This document shows positions 1 through 8,847 of a stretch of DNA of 64,000 nt, piece after piece. The DNA lies in assembly GCF_043195095.1 (NCBI RefSeq), contig NZ_JBAFWN010000008.1, one strand, 5' to 3'. The notes beneath the pieces were generated by a model. The model saw only the letters and a list, made by a program, of their open reading frames with translations, did no database searches and was not told where the DNA came from. Source of the stretch: NCEH01 sp043195095. GTDB lineage: Bacteria; Pseudomonadota; Alphaproteobacteria; Rhizobiales; Xanthobacteraceae. The translations under genes and the position numbers were made by a program. The stretch's first letter is position 1, and every line of letters begins with the position of its first letter.

Positions 1-1025
1 CGGGCTGGGTATGAAGCCACGACCGGTCGAGGGGCGCCTGAATGTTTCACGTGAAACATTTCCCGCACCGTTCGAAATGCGGCCTTTCGGAAGCGCCGAG
101 AGGTCATCGCTGGGCGCAACATTCCAAGGGCCGTCGCTGAGACCCCAGCGATGTTTCACGTGAAACATTCCACGCCACCCAGATCCGGATTTCGCGCAAC
201 GGGCGGGCGCGGCTAATGATCAAACGCAATCTGGAGGAGCGCCGGGCCGAAGGGCAGGGGGCGTCATCTCTCTGCCGGATCTGGGTGGAATGTTTCACGT
301 GAAACATTTCAGGTGGACCGGACCCGTTGCCCCCGATCTCGCCGAGAGGGATGTCCGTCCCTCCGTAGATGAAGCGCGAGCTTATCGACGCCCGGAGCTG
401 GAATTTTTGGAGGCCGACTCGCACGCGAGGTCGATCCGATCCTGTGCGCGCACGATGTTTCACGTGAAACATTTTCGCCTGGATCTGCGGTCTGGCAGGG
501 GGCGGGTGGGTGGGGCTAGCCCGGAATGTTTCACGTGAAACATTCAGCGCCGACTGCTCGGATAAAGGTGCGGCAAACGCTGATTTGGGTGCCCTCTGTT
601 GCCGCCTATCGCGGGGGCGATGCTGCGGATCACTCCGATGCACCGTCGGGCGAGAGTAGGACTGTAAGGGCGCGTGGACATCTCGCGCTTCTCTAAAGTC
701 AGCGTCGCCTGTCCACTGTCGCGCCGTTTGCTGGATCTGATCGTCGTTCAATGTTTCACGTGAAACATTTTTGGCGTCGCGGCTGTGGTTCGTGCGCGAG
801 GGGCCTGGATTCACGGGGATGTTTCACGTGAAACATTCCGGCCCCCGCCCGTGGCAGACGTGGCGCGCGCAGATCAAGGGTGGCGCCCGTGAACGGAGCC
901 GCCCGGCGCGATGCTGAAGAGCTTGGATGCGCAGCTCTCCGAGGTCAGAGGAACTAGGACCCAGCGACAGTCAGCGGCGTGGGAGATTGTTGAGGTGCCT
1001 GACCGCAGGTGCGCGCGATTGTGCT

Positions 1026-1146
1026 TCATTGATCGGTCGTCATGGCGGGGCCTGTCCCGGCCATCCAGGCCGGGCCGCCGGCGCGGGCCGTGAAGCGCGG
1101 TTGTCAGAGGTGCCGCGTGGATGCCCGGGACAGGCCCGTGCATGTC
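1026..1146 (+). repeat. interspersed repeat, copy 1
   Basis: This segment of about 115 bp matches 57335-57450 almost throughout and matches 37615-37722 in the opposite orientation. Shared blocks are CGGTCGTCATGGC, CCCGGCCATCCA, CGGGCCGCC and GGTGCCGCGTGGATGC followed by a CGGGACA-GCCCGTGCATG inverted end. The ends can pair with each other, so it is a REP/MITE-like palindromic element. It interrupts the parS array between the sites at 820 and 1271. Confidence 0.8.
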
Positions 1147-1270
1147 CGTGCTCTGTTGCAACCAGGTCAGGCCCGGAATGTCGATTGGTTCCGGAGCCAA
1201 TAGGGCGTGGCGCCGATGCTGGGGCGAGGGGCGTAGCTGAGCAGTCCGTCCGGCCCCGATCGCCGCGCAA

Positions 1271-1286
1271 TTTTTCACGTGAAACA
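1271..1286. promoter_or_regulatory. degenerate parS site
   Basis: TTTTTCACGTGAAACA differs from the parS consensus by one base (G to T at position 2). It sits in line with the perfect sites of the array and immediately precedes the first tandem repeat unit, so it is probably a decayed or weaker ParB site. Confidence 0.75.
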
Positions 1287-1294
1287 TTATTACG

Positions 1295-2132
1295 GGAAGT
1301 TCCGGATTCAGGAGGGAGGCCTGGGGCGCTTGAATGTTTCACGTGAAACATTCTCGGTGCCGGTCCACGGCGTGCTGATGAAGGGTCGGCGCCCGCGAGG
1401 CTGAGCCCGACGCGAGGCAAGTCGCGCTCTGGTGCCTACTGAGCGAGATCAGCAGAGCTTAAAGGGCGACGAGGACATCCATCTCTTCTCCGCAGGCCCC
1501 ATGAGGCGAAGCGGGCGGTGCCTCCGGGCTGATTGCCCCGCAATGTTTCACGTGAAACATTTTTGCGGAAGTTCCGGATTCAGGTGGGAGGGGCCTGGGT
1601 GCTCGAATGTTTCACGTGAAACATTCTCGCGAACGCCGCACGGGCGCGCGCTTATGAAGGGCCGGGGCTCGCGTGCTGAGCCGGCGCGAAGCAATGGCGC
1701 CCTCTGGTGCCTACAACGAGATCAACTGCGCTTAAGGGGCGACGAGGGCATCCATCCCTTCTCCGCCCGGCGCCCCGTAAGGCGTAGCGGGCGGTTCCTC
1801 CGGCTCTGATTGCCCCGCAATGTTTCACGTGAAACATTTTTGCGGAAGTTCCGGATTCAGGTGGGAGGCCTGGCGCGCTAATGAAGGGCTGGCACCCGAG
1901 TGGCGGAGCCTAACCGCGTGAGGCAAAGGCGCGCTCCGCTACCTGCTGAGCGAGATCAGGTGATCTAGGCGACGAGGGCGTCCATCCTTTCTCGCGCGGC
2001 GCCCCGTGGGGCGTAGCGGGCGGTGGCTCCGGGCTGATCGCCGCGCAATGTTTCACGTGAAACATTTTTTACGGGAAGTTCCGGATTGAGGAGGGAGGCT
2101 CGGTGGCGCCGCGCAATGTTTCACGTGAAACA
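1295..2132 (+). repeat. tandem parS-bearing repeat units
   Basis: The motif GGAAGTTCCGGATT recurs at 1295, 1567, 1844 and 2074, giving units of 272, 277 and 230 bp and a partial fourth. Between these anchors the units share further blocks: ATGAAGGG, GCGACGAGG-CATCCATC, a GTAGCGGGCGG-like block and a closing CCCCGCAATG or CCGCGCAATG that runs into parS. Each unit therefore ends in a parS site, and the first two carry a second, internal one. The units look like imperfect tandem duplications that multiplied the parS sites. Confidence 0.85.
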
Positions 2133-2271
2133 TTCTCCCGACCGAACGCCCTGGCCCCGCATCCCCCGCGCCTTGACCGCGCCGCGAAAGTGCCGTTCTT
2201 GTCGGGCCAATCCAAAAAACCGGCGGCATGTCCGCCCACGGCCTGGGTCACGAGATGTGGCTGGCCACGAG

Positions 2272-4194
2272 ATGCGAATGAGCAAGCTGGAAACCGTGTT
2301 CGATGTGATGGTGGTCGGCGGGGGCCATGCGGGTTGCGAGGCGGCGGCGGCCGCGGCGCGCCTTGGCGCGCGCACCGCGCTGGTCACGCATAGCGCCGCC
2401 ACCATCGGCGCCATGTCCTGCAACCCGGCCATCGGCGGTCTAGGCAAGGGCCATTTGGTACGCGAGATCGACGCGCTGGACGGGCTCATGGGCCGGGTGG
2501 CGGATCAGGGCGGCATCCAGTTTCGGGTGCTCAATCGGCGCAAGGGCCCGGCGGTGCGCGGCCCGCGCGCCCAGGCCGACCGCAAGCTCTATGCCCGCGC
2601 CATGCAGGCTGCCCTTGCCGCGCAGGAAAATCTCACCATCCTGGAAGGGGAGGCGGACGATCTCATCCTCGAGGGTGGGCGCGTCGGCGGCCTGCTGCTG
2701 AGCAATGGCCGCGCCTTTGCGTGCGGCGCCGTGGTGCTCACCACCGGCACCTTCCTCAATGGCCTGATTCATATGGGCGAGGTGCAGATCCCCGCCGGGC
2801 GTATGGGCGAGAAGCCCGCGCTCGGGCTCTCCGGCACGCTCAAGCGCCTCGGCCTCGCGCTCGGCCGGTTGAAGACCGGCACGCCGCCGCGCCTCGATGG
2901 CCGCACCATAGATTGGGCGGGCCTGGAGATGCAGGACGGGGACGAACCGCCGGAGGCCTTCTCCAGCCTCACCGTGCGCCTGCCCAATCCGCAGGTTCAG
3001 TGCGGCATCACCCGTACCACGCAAGAGACCCATGATGTGATCCGCGCGAACCTCTCGCGCTCGGCCATGTATTCCGGCCGCATCGAGAGCACCGGCCCGC
3101 GCTATTGCCCCTCCATCGAGGACAAGGTGGTGCGCTTCGGCGATCGCGACGGCCACCAGATTTTCCTGGAGCCCGAAGGCCTGGACGATCCGACCATTTA
3201 TCCCAACGGCATGTCCACCTCGCTTCCCGAGGAGGTGCAGCATCTCTTCTTGCGCACCATTCCGGGCCTGGAGCGGGTCGAGGTGCTGCGGCCCGGCTAT
3301 GCCATCGAATATGACCATGTGGACCCGCGCGAGCTTGCCCCGACCCTGGAGGCCAAGCGTGCGCCCGGCCTGTTCCTCGCCGGCCAGATCAACGGCACCA
3401 CCGGCTATGAGGAAGCCGCCGCCCAGGGCCTGCTCGCCGGGCTGAACGCCGCGCGGCGCGCCGGCGGCGGGGCAGGGGAGGCGGGCGACGGCATCGTCAT
3501 CGACCGGGCGGAAGGCTATCTCGGCGTGATGGTGGACGATCTCGTCACGCGCGGCGTCACCGAGCCCTATCGCATGTTCACCTCGCGCGCCGAATATCGC
3601 CTCACCCTGCGCGCCGACAATGCCGACCAGCGCCTCACCGCGCGGGGCCTGGCGCTCGGGCTCGTGGGGGCGGAGCGGGCGGCCCATTTCTCTGCCAAGA
3701 TGGCGGCGCTCGACGGCGCGCGCGATCGTGCCCGCGCGTTGAACGTGACGCCCAACGAGGCGGCGGCATTCGGGCTGAACGTGAACAAGGACGGCCAACG
3801 CCGCAGCGCGTTCGATCTTCTGGCCTATCCGGACATCGGATTGGAGCAGGTGGCGCGCATCTGGCCAGAATTTGCCGCGCTGACCCCGGCCATCGCCGAG
3901 CAATTGGAGATCGACGCGAAATACGCCGTCTATCTCGACCGCCAGGCGGCGGACATCGCCACCTTGCGGCGCGACGAGGATCTGATCCTGCCCGAGGCGC
4001 TGGACTATGCGCCGCTGCCGGGCCTGTCCAACGAGCTGAAGCACAAGCTCGCCCACGTACGCCCGCGCACCATCGGCCAAGCCGGCCGTATGGAAGGCAT
4101 GACGCCCGCCGCCCTCGCGCTGCTGGTGACCTATGCGCGGCGGCAGGGGAGCGGCGCTGCTGCGGTCGCGGGCGCGGCACAGGTGGCGGGCTGA
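2272..4194 (+). CDS. mnmG: tRNA uridine-5-carboxymethylaminomethyl(34) synthesis enzyme MnmG (GidA)
   Basis: FAD- and NADH-dependent enzyme that, with MnmE, installs the cmnm5 group on the wobble uridine of certain tRNAs in the cytoplasm. The N-terminal dinucleotide fold is clear (VVGGGHAG at about residues 14-21), followed by the family block MSCNPAIGGLGKGHL near residue 50, the GTFLNG and RLKTGTPPR segments, the RYCPSIEDK cysteine motif and the C-terminal GLSNELKHKL helical domain. I place the start at the ATG at 2272 (MRMSKLE) or 2278, giving about 640 residues, normal for the family. Reading further upstream would translate a parS site. rsmG, parA and parB follow on the same strand. mnmE, often its neighbour, is not in the window. 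Confidence 0.97.
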   Translation: MRMSKLETVFDVMVVGGGHAGCEAAAAAARLGARTALVTHSAATIGAMSCNPAIGGLGKGHLVREIDALDGLMGRVADQGGIQFRVLNRRKGPAVRGPRAQADRKLYARAMQAALAAQENLTILEGEADDLILEGGRVGGLLLSNGRAFACGAVVLTTGTFLNGLIHMGEVQIPAGRMGEKPALGLSGTLKRLGLALGRLKTGTPPRLDGRTIDWAGLEMQDGDEPPEAFSSLTVRLPNPQVQCGITRTTQETHDVIRANLSRSAMYSGRIESTGPRYCPSIEDKVVRFGDRDGHQIFLEPEGLDDPTIYPNGMSTSLPEEVQHLFLRTIPGLERVEVLRPGYAIEYDHVDPRELAPTLEAKRAPGLFLAGQINGTTGYEEAAAQGLLAGLNAARRAGGGAGEAGDGIVIDRAEGYLGVMVDDLVTRGVTEPYRMFTSRAEYRLTLRADNADQRLTARGLALGLVGAERAAHFSAKMAALDGARDRARALNVTPNEAAAFGLNVNKDGQRRSAFDLLAYPDIGLEQVARIWPEFAALTPAIAEQLEIDAKYAVYLDRQAADIATLRRDEDLILPEALDYAPLPGLSNELKHKLAHVRPRTIGQAGRMEGMTPAALALLVTYARRQGSGAAAVAGAAQVAG

Positions 4195-4376
4195 GGAGCG
4201 GGGGCAAGCACGGCCGCCGCGAATCACCGGCGGAATTTTCCTCCCTTCCGGAACAGGGGAGCGGCGTCGCCGGGGCTGCATCCGAGGAGCGTGGATCCGG
4301 CGCTGGATCGGCGGACGCCGGTGTGAATCCTGGGGAACGTAACCCGTAACCTGGCTCAAAACCGCGGCGCGCACAT

Positions 4377-4400
4377 TTCGGCAAAAAACGTTCTGCCGAA
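4377..4400. other. hairpin in the mnmG-rsmG intergenic region
   Basis: TTCGGCA and TGCCGAA form a 7-bp stem around a 10-base loop, about 50 bases before rsmG. No U-tract follows, so a terminator role is doubtful. A partial parS-like half site (TTTCACGTG at 4408-4416) lies just downstream. The rest of the 255-bp gap shows nothing I recognise. Confidence 0.4.
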
Positions 4401-4449
4401 TCTGCGGTTTCACGTGCGATAAAGCCGCGGAAATGGGCACGAAAAGCGC

Positions 4450-5139
4450 ATGAAAAAGACCCCGGATTCGGCGAAGGCGGCGATCGCGCAAAATGTTTCA
4501 CGTGAAACATTTTCGCGGCTGGAAACCATCGCCGCCCTGCTAACCAAATGGCAGAAAACGATAAATCTCGTTTCGCCGGGAACGATCCCGGAGCTGTGGA
4601 CGCGCCATATCGCCGATTCCCTGCAACTTATGACCCATGTGAGCGAGGACGTGCGCGCCTGGGTAGACCTTGGGTCCGGCGGCGGATTTCCCGGTCTGGT
4701 GGTCGCGGCAGTGCTGGCTGAGCGGGAGGGCGGCCATGTGGACCTGGTGGAGAGCGATAGCCGCAAGTCCGCCTTCCTGCGGGAGGCAGCGCGCCTCGCG
4801 GATCTTCCAGTGAGCGTGCATCCCCAGCGCATCGAGCAGGTGGCGGGCGCTCTGGCGCCTGGAAAACAGGTGGTTTCCGCCCGCGCGCTGGCGCCGCTGC
4901 CCAAATTGCTGGCGCTCGCGGCGCCGTTTTTCGACGCCGGCGCCATCGGAATCTTTCCCAAGGGCAAGGATTGGCAGCGCGAATTGACCGAAGCCCACAA
5001 AGACTGGACACTCGAGCTCGAACTGCGCGACAGCCTCAGCGATCCCCACGGGAAGATCCTGGTTGTGACGCGCGCCCTCAAAGCGGTCCCGTCCCCGGCC
5101 GTCCCCGGCGGACACATACGCGGAAGCGCACATGACTGA
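4450..5139 (+). CDS. rsmG: 16S rRNA (guanine(527)-N7)-methyltransferase RsmG (GidB)
   Basis: SAM-dependent methyltransferase acting on G527 of 16S rRNA. The 229-residue product has the SAM-binding loop DLGSGGGFPG near residues 73-82 and the acidic VDLVESDSRK strand end that follows. A perfect parS palindrome at 4494-4509 lies within the coding sequence and is read as NVSRETF at residues 15-21. The start at 4450 leaves this segment in frame and gives the usual family length. The last eight bases overlap the start of parA, so the two are probably translationally coupled. mnmG lies upstream. Confidence 0.96.
   Translation: MKKTPDSAKAAIAQNVSRETFSRLETIAALLTKWQKTINLVSPGTIPELWTRHIADSLQLMTHVSEDVRAWVDLGSGGGFPGLVVAAVLAEREGGHVDLVESDSRKSAFLREAARLADLPVSVHPQRIEQVAGALAPGKQVVSARALAPLPKLLALAAPFFDAGAIGIFPKGKDWQRELTEAHKDWTLELELRDSLSDPHGKILVVTRALKAVPSPAVPGGHIRGSAHD
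4494..4509. promoter_or_regulatory. parS site inside rsmG
   Basis: A perfect TGTTTCACGTGAAACA, extended to 20 bp by AA/TT-type flanks, encodes NVSRET of RsmG. It is 2.4 kb from the main array and about 0.6 kb before parA, so ParB bound here could spread into parAB as well as mark the origin. Confidence 0.95.
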
Positions 5140-5974
5140 TCATTCCGTCACCGCCCCCATCACCGGCGGCGTCACGCCGCGCATCCTGGCGCTGGCGAAC
5201 CAGAAGGGGGGGGTGGGCAAGACCACCACGGCCATCAATCTCGGCACCGCGCTAGCGGCGATCGGCGAGAGCGTGCTGGTGGTGGACCTCGATCCCCAGG
5301 GCAATGCATCCACCGGCCTCGGCATAGATCGCGGACGGCGCAAGCTGTCCACTTATGATGTGCTGAGCGGGGAAGCGACCATGGCGCAGGCGATCGTCGA
5401 TACCGGCGTGCCCTCGCTGTTCGTGGCACCCTCCACGCTGGACCTCTCGGGCCTGGAGCTGGAGATCGCCAGCGAGCGCGACCGCGCCTTCCGCCTGCGT
5501 AACGCCTTGCGCGACATGGCGAATGATCCCGCGGCGCCGAAATTCACCTATGTCCTGATCGACTGCCCGCCCTCGCTCTCGCTCATCACGGTGAATGCCA
5601 TGGCGGCGGCCCATGCCATATTGGTGCCGCTGCAATGCGAATTCTTCGCGCTGGAAGGGCTCTCGCAATTGCTGAAGACCGTGGAGCAGGCGCGCACCGC
5701 CCTCAATCCCGATCTCACCATCCACGGCATCGTGCTGACCATGTACGACGCGCGCAACAATCTCTCCGACCAAGTGGTGGCGGACGTGCGCCAGTTCATG
5801 GGCGACAAGGTGTATGAGACCGTGATCCCGCGCAATGTGCGGGTCTCGGAAGCGCCGTCCTATGGCAAGCCGGTGCTGCTCTACGATCTGAAATGCGCGG
5901 GCTCGCAGGCCTATCTGCGGCTGGCCTCCGAAGTCATCCAGCGCGAGCGGGCGGCGCGCGCGGTCGCGGCCTGA
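5132..5974 (+). CDS. parA: chromosome-partitioning ATPase ParA
   Basis: DNA-binding ATPase that drives separation of ParB-parS complexes. The 280-residue protein has the deviant Walker A motif KGGVGKTT at residues 25-32, the VDLDPQGNAS switch motif and the Walker B region VLIDCPPSL. Its length is typical of chromosomal ParA (Soj) proteins. The start ATG overlaps the end of rsmG by eight bases, and parB follows within 30 bases, so the two are one transcription unit. Confidence 0.97.
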   Translation: MTDHSVTAPITGGVTPRILALANQKGGVGKTTTAINLGTALAAIGESVLVVDLDPQGNASTGLGIDRGRRKLSTYDVLSGEATMAQAIVDTGVPSLFVAPSTLDLSGLELEIASERDRAFRLRNALRDMANDPAAPKFTYVLIDCPPSLSLITVNAMAAAHAILVPLQCEFFALEGLSQLLKTVEQARTALNPDLTIHGIVLTMYDARNNLSDQVVADVRQFMGDKVYETVIPRNVRVSEAPSYGKPVLLYDLKCAGSQAYLRLASEVIQRERAARAVAA

Positions 5975-6003
5975 GGCGGCACGTTCCAATGGGGAAGAAG
6001 GAC

Positions 6004-6888
6004 ATGGCGGAAGAAGGCCGCTCGCGGCTCGGCCGGGGGCTCGCGGCTTTGATCGGCGACATGGGGCAGGACGATACTCGTCCCGCGCCCAGCCAGAAGA
6101 GCGCTGGTGTCCGTAAGGTGCCGATCGAATTCGTGCGCGCCAACCCGCGCAACCCGCGCCGCACCTTCCTGGAGGAGGGGCTGGATGATCTTGCCAGCTC
6201 GATCCGCGAGAAGGGCATCATCCAGCCCATCGTGGTGCGGCCGGTGGCGGATCATCCGGGCAGCTTCGAGATCGTCGCCGGCGAGCGGCGCTGGCGCGCG
6301 GCCCAGCGCGCCGGCCTGCACGAGGTACCGGTGGTGGTGCTGGAGCTCACCGACCGTGAGGCGCTGGAAATCGCCATCATCGAGAATGTGCAGCGCGCCG
6401 ATCTGAACCCGGTGGAAGAAGGCCTCGGCTACGAGGCCCTGATGGCGCAGTTCGACTATACCCAGCTCGACCTGTCCAAGGTCATCGGCAAGAGCCGCTC
6501 GCACATCACCAACACCTTGCGGCTGCTGAAACTGCCCGAGAGCGTGAAGGCCTATCTCGCCGACGGCCGCCTGTCCGCCGGCCACGCCCGCGCGCTGCTC
6601 GCCCATGAGGACCCCGCGGCCATCGCCCACGACGTGGTGGAGAAGGGGCTCAGCGTGCGGGACGTGGAGGCCATGGGCAAGGTGCGGGAGGCCCTTTCGG
6701 CCGCGCCGGCGCCCAAGCCCGCGCCGGCCCCCAAGGATGCCGACACCCGCGCGCTGGAAAAGCGCCTCACGGATGCGCTGGGGCTGGCGGTGAGCCTCCA
6801 GGCGAAGGGGGAGGCGGGTGAGCTTCGCATCCGCTATGGCGACCTCGACCAATTGGACCTGATCTGCCGGCGGCTCGGCGTCGCGTGA
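6004..6888 (+). CDS. parB: chromosome-partitioning CTPase ParB
   Basis: ParB clamps on parS in a CTP-dependent way and spreads along DNA. This 294-residue protein shows the typical N-terminus RSRLGRGLAALIGD, which contacts ParA in the family. The CTP-binding GERRWRAAQRAGL lies near residues 93-105, ENVQRADLNPVEE follows near 127, and a helix-turn-helix with IGKSRSHITNTLRLL lies near 161-175. I chose the ATG at 6004. The in-frame ATG at 5989 (MGKKD) is an alternative and would add five residues. The matching parS sites are the array at 1-2132, the copy in rsmG and possibly the site after metK. Confidence 0.97.
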   Translation: MAEEGRSRLGRGLAALIGDMGQDDTRPAPSQKSAGVRKVPIEFVRANPRNPRRTFLEEGLDDLASSIREKGIIQPIVVRPVADHPGSFEIVAGERRWRAAQRAGLHEVPVVVLELTDREALEIAIIENVQRADLNPVEEGLGYEALMAQFDYTQLDLSKVIGKSRSHITNTLRLLKLPESVKAYLADGRLSAGHARALLAHEDPAAIAHDVVEKGLSVRDVEAMGKVREALSAAPAPKPAPAPKDADTRALEKRLTDALGLAVSLQAKGEAGELRIRYGDLDQLDLICRRLGVA

Positions 6889-7038
6889 CGCCGCAGGCCT
6901 GACCCGGCAAAGAATTTTCGCTTCGCGCCCCCAACCCGGCCCGACCGCACAAAGCCTTATGTTGCAACGCGTCATGCCCATGTCACGGGCTGGTGCGAGG
7001 TAACCGGAGGTTTTTCCCGATCGGTTGAGGGGGTTCGG

Positions 7039-8679
7039 ATGACGGCGCACACCGCTGCGAAACCGGCGCATGCCCATGGGGCAGCGCACGGCCATGCGCA
7101 TCGCGAAAAACCGGTGAGGCTCGATCGCAAGAACGGCGCACCGGAAGTTTTCATCTTCTTCGCCCTGCTCATCGGAGGGCTCAGCTACACAATATGGTCC
7201 ATCTGGACCGACGTGCAGGCGGCCTCTCCGGGCGAACTCACCTTCGCCCCGTTCATGCTGCTGCTGCTAGCGCTGCTGATCGCGCTCGGCTTCGAATTCG
7301 TGAACGGCTTCCATGATACCGCGAACGCGGTGGCGACGGTGATCTACACCAATTCGCTCCCCGCCCATTTCGCGGTGGTCTGGTCCGGCGGCTGGAACTT
7401 CATCGGCGTGCTGGTCTCCACGGGCGCGGTGGCGTTCGGCATCATCTCGCTGCTGCCGGTGGAGCTGATCCTGCACGTGGGCACCGGGGCCGGCATGGCG
7501 ATGGTGTTCGCTCTGCTGATCGCCGCGATCATCTGGAACCTCGGCACCTGGTATCTCGGCCTGCCGGCGTCCTCCTCCCATACCCTGATCGGCTCGATCA
7601 TCGGTGTCGGCATTGCCAACCAGCTGATCCAGGGCAAGAGCGGCATCGCCGGCGTGGATTGGGGCCAGGCCGCCAATGTGGGCTATGCGCTGCTGCTCTC
7701 CCCGGTGGTCGGCTTCTTCGCCGCCGGCCTGCTGCTGCTGACCATGAAGGTGCTCATCAAGAACCCCGCGCTCTATGCCGAGCCCAAGCCCAATCATGCG
7801 CCGCCGTGGTGGATCCGCGGCTTGCTGGTGCTCACCTGCACGGGCGTTTCCTTCGCCCACGGCTCGAACGATGGTCAGAAGGGCATGGGCCTCATCATGC
7901 TGATCCTGATCGGCATCGTGCCCACCGCCTATGCGCTCAACCGCGCCATCGATTCCACCGACGTGGCGCAATTCCGCGCCCTCGCCTCGGTGACCCAGGC
8001 CTCGCTGGTGAAGGCCTCGAACGGTGCAGCCGCGCCCGCCGATCCGCGCCAGGCCCTCACCGACTATGTGCGCGACCACAAGCTGAGCCCCGAGACGGTG
8101 CCGGCCCTCGCTGCCGTCGCGGGAGAAATCTCCACCCTGGTGGGCAATCACGAGACGCTGGCCCAGGTGCCGGCCGCCGCCGTGCCCAACATGCGCAACG
8201 ACATGTATCTGGCCTCCGAGACGATCCGCCTGATGGGTCGCCAGAAGGAGCCGACCTTCGATACCGAGACCAGCGACAATCTCTCCGCGTTCAAGCGCGC
8301 GCTCGATAACGCCACGAAGTTCATTCCGCTGTGGGTGAAGGTGGCGGTGGCGATCGCGCTCGGCCTCGGCACCATGGTGGGCTGGAAGCGCATCGTGGTG
8401 ACGGTGGGCGAGAAGATCGGCAAGACCCATCTGACCTACGCCCAGGGCGGTTCCGCCGAACTGGTTGCCATGGGCACCATCCTGGCTGCCGATATGTACG
8501 GCCTGCCGGTCTCCACCACCCACGTCCTCTCCTCGGGCGTCGCGGGCACCATGGCGGCCAACAAGTCCGGCCTCCAGCTCTCCACCGTGCGCAATCTCGC
8601 CATGGCCTGGGTGCTCACGCTGCCGGTGGCGATCATCCTCTCCGGTGGGCTCTACATCCTGCTGCGCCAGCTGATGTGA
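7039..8679 (+). CDS. PiT-family inorganic phosphate transporter
   Basis: Inner-membrane low-affinity phosphate (metal-phosphate/H+) symporter. The 546-residue protein has many hydrophobic segments and the two inverted PiT signatures: GFHDTANAVAT near residue 95 in the first half and GSNDGQKGMG near 274 in the second. A hydrophilic central loop of about 120 residues separates the last membrane segments. The N-terminus before the first membrane segment is rich in histidine (HAHGAAHGHAH), which may bind metal. A GAGGGGG Shine-Dalgarno precedes the ATG. It stands alone between parB and mutS and ends in a strong terminator. I saw no clear Pho box. Confidence 0.9.
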   Translation: MTAHTAAKPAHAHGAAHGHAHREKPVRLDRKNGAPEVFIFFALLIGGLSYTIWSIWTDVQAASPGELTFAPFMLLLLALLIALGFEFVNGFHDTANAVATVIYTNSLPAHFAVVWSGGWNFIGVLVSTGAVAFGIISLLPVELILHVGTGAGMAMVFALLIAAIIWNLGTWYLGLPASSSHTLIGSIIGVGIANQLIQGKSGIAGVDWGQAANVGYALLLSPVVGFFAAGLLLLTMKVLIKNPALYAEPKPNHAPPWWIRGLLVLTCTGVSFAHGSNDGQKGMGLIMLILIGIVPTAYALNRAIDSTDVAQFRALASVTQASLVKASNGAAAPADPRQALTDYVRDHKLSPETVPALAAVAGEISTLVGNHETLAQVPAAAVPNMRNDMYLASETIRLMGRQKEPTFDTETSDNLSAFKRALDNATKFIPLWVKVAVAIALGLGTMVGWKRIVVTVGEKIGKTHLTYAQGGSAELVAMGTILAADMYGLPVSTTHVLSSGVAGTMAANKSGLQLSTVRNLAMAWVLTLPVAIILSGGLYILLRQLM

Positions 8680-8699
8680 GCTTGCGTCTCCCGATCACA

Positions 8700-8735
8700 G
8701 GGCGCGGCATCGCGAGGTGCCGCGCCCTTTTGTTT
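8700..8735 (+). terminator. rho-independent terminator after the phosphate transporter
   Basis: GGGCGCGGCA and TGCCGCGCCC form a perfect 10-bp stem around an 8-base loop, followed by TTTTGTTT. It lies about 20 bases after the stop codon. Confidence 0.9.
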
Positions 8736-8847
8736 GCCGGGGCCGCTCCAGCCTCCGGAGGGATTCGCGACGGGAGAGGGCGCCAATGACAGGGGAAAGC
8801 CCGGCGGCGCGATTTCCTTGCCCGGCCGCGTGCTCTAGCCTGCGGCC

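Larger units (their letters stand above)
1..2271. repeat. parS array: non-coding chromosome partition (centromere) region
   Basis: This stretch has no supportable gene. It carries 13 perfect copies of the ParB-binding palindrome TGTTTCACGTGAAACA, starting at 43, 152, 291, 456, 527, 752, 820, 1335, 1544, 1608, 1821, 2049 and 2117, plus one single-mismatch copy at 1271. Most are part of a longer 18-20 bp palindrome (AATGTTTCACGTGAAACATT). ParB nucleates on such sites and spreads, and ParA then moves the complex. The location next to mnmG-rsmG-parA-parB is the usual one near a bacterial origin. Open frames across the region read repeated NVSRET or MFHVKH peptides, which are only the translated palindrome. 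The extreme left edge may lie downstream of another gene that is outside the window. Confidence 0.95.

Noticed and set aside
104..814. Long open frames across the parS array, with repeated NVSRET or MFHVKH peptides
   Set aside because: The peptides are translations of the parS palindrome in different frames. Codon use and similarity do not support genes, and no ribosome site fits.
1..2132. Regularly repeated palindromes as a CRISPR array
   Set aside because: The repeats are the well-known 16-bp parS, spacing is irregular (48-515 bp), the intervening sequences are themselves repeats, and no cas gene is present.
2440..4491. 683-codon antisense open frame over mnmG
   Set aside because: A shadow of a GC-rich gene: the real MnmG reading frame has complete family motifs, while the antisense product has none.
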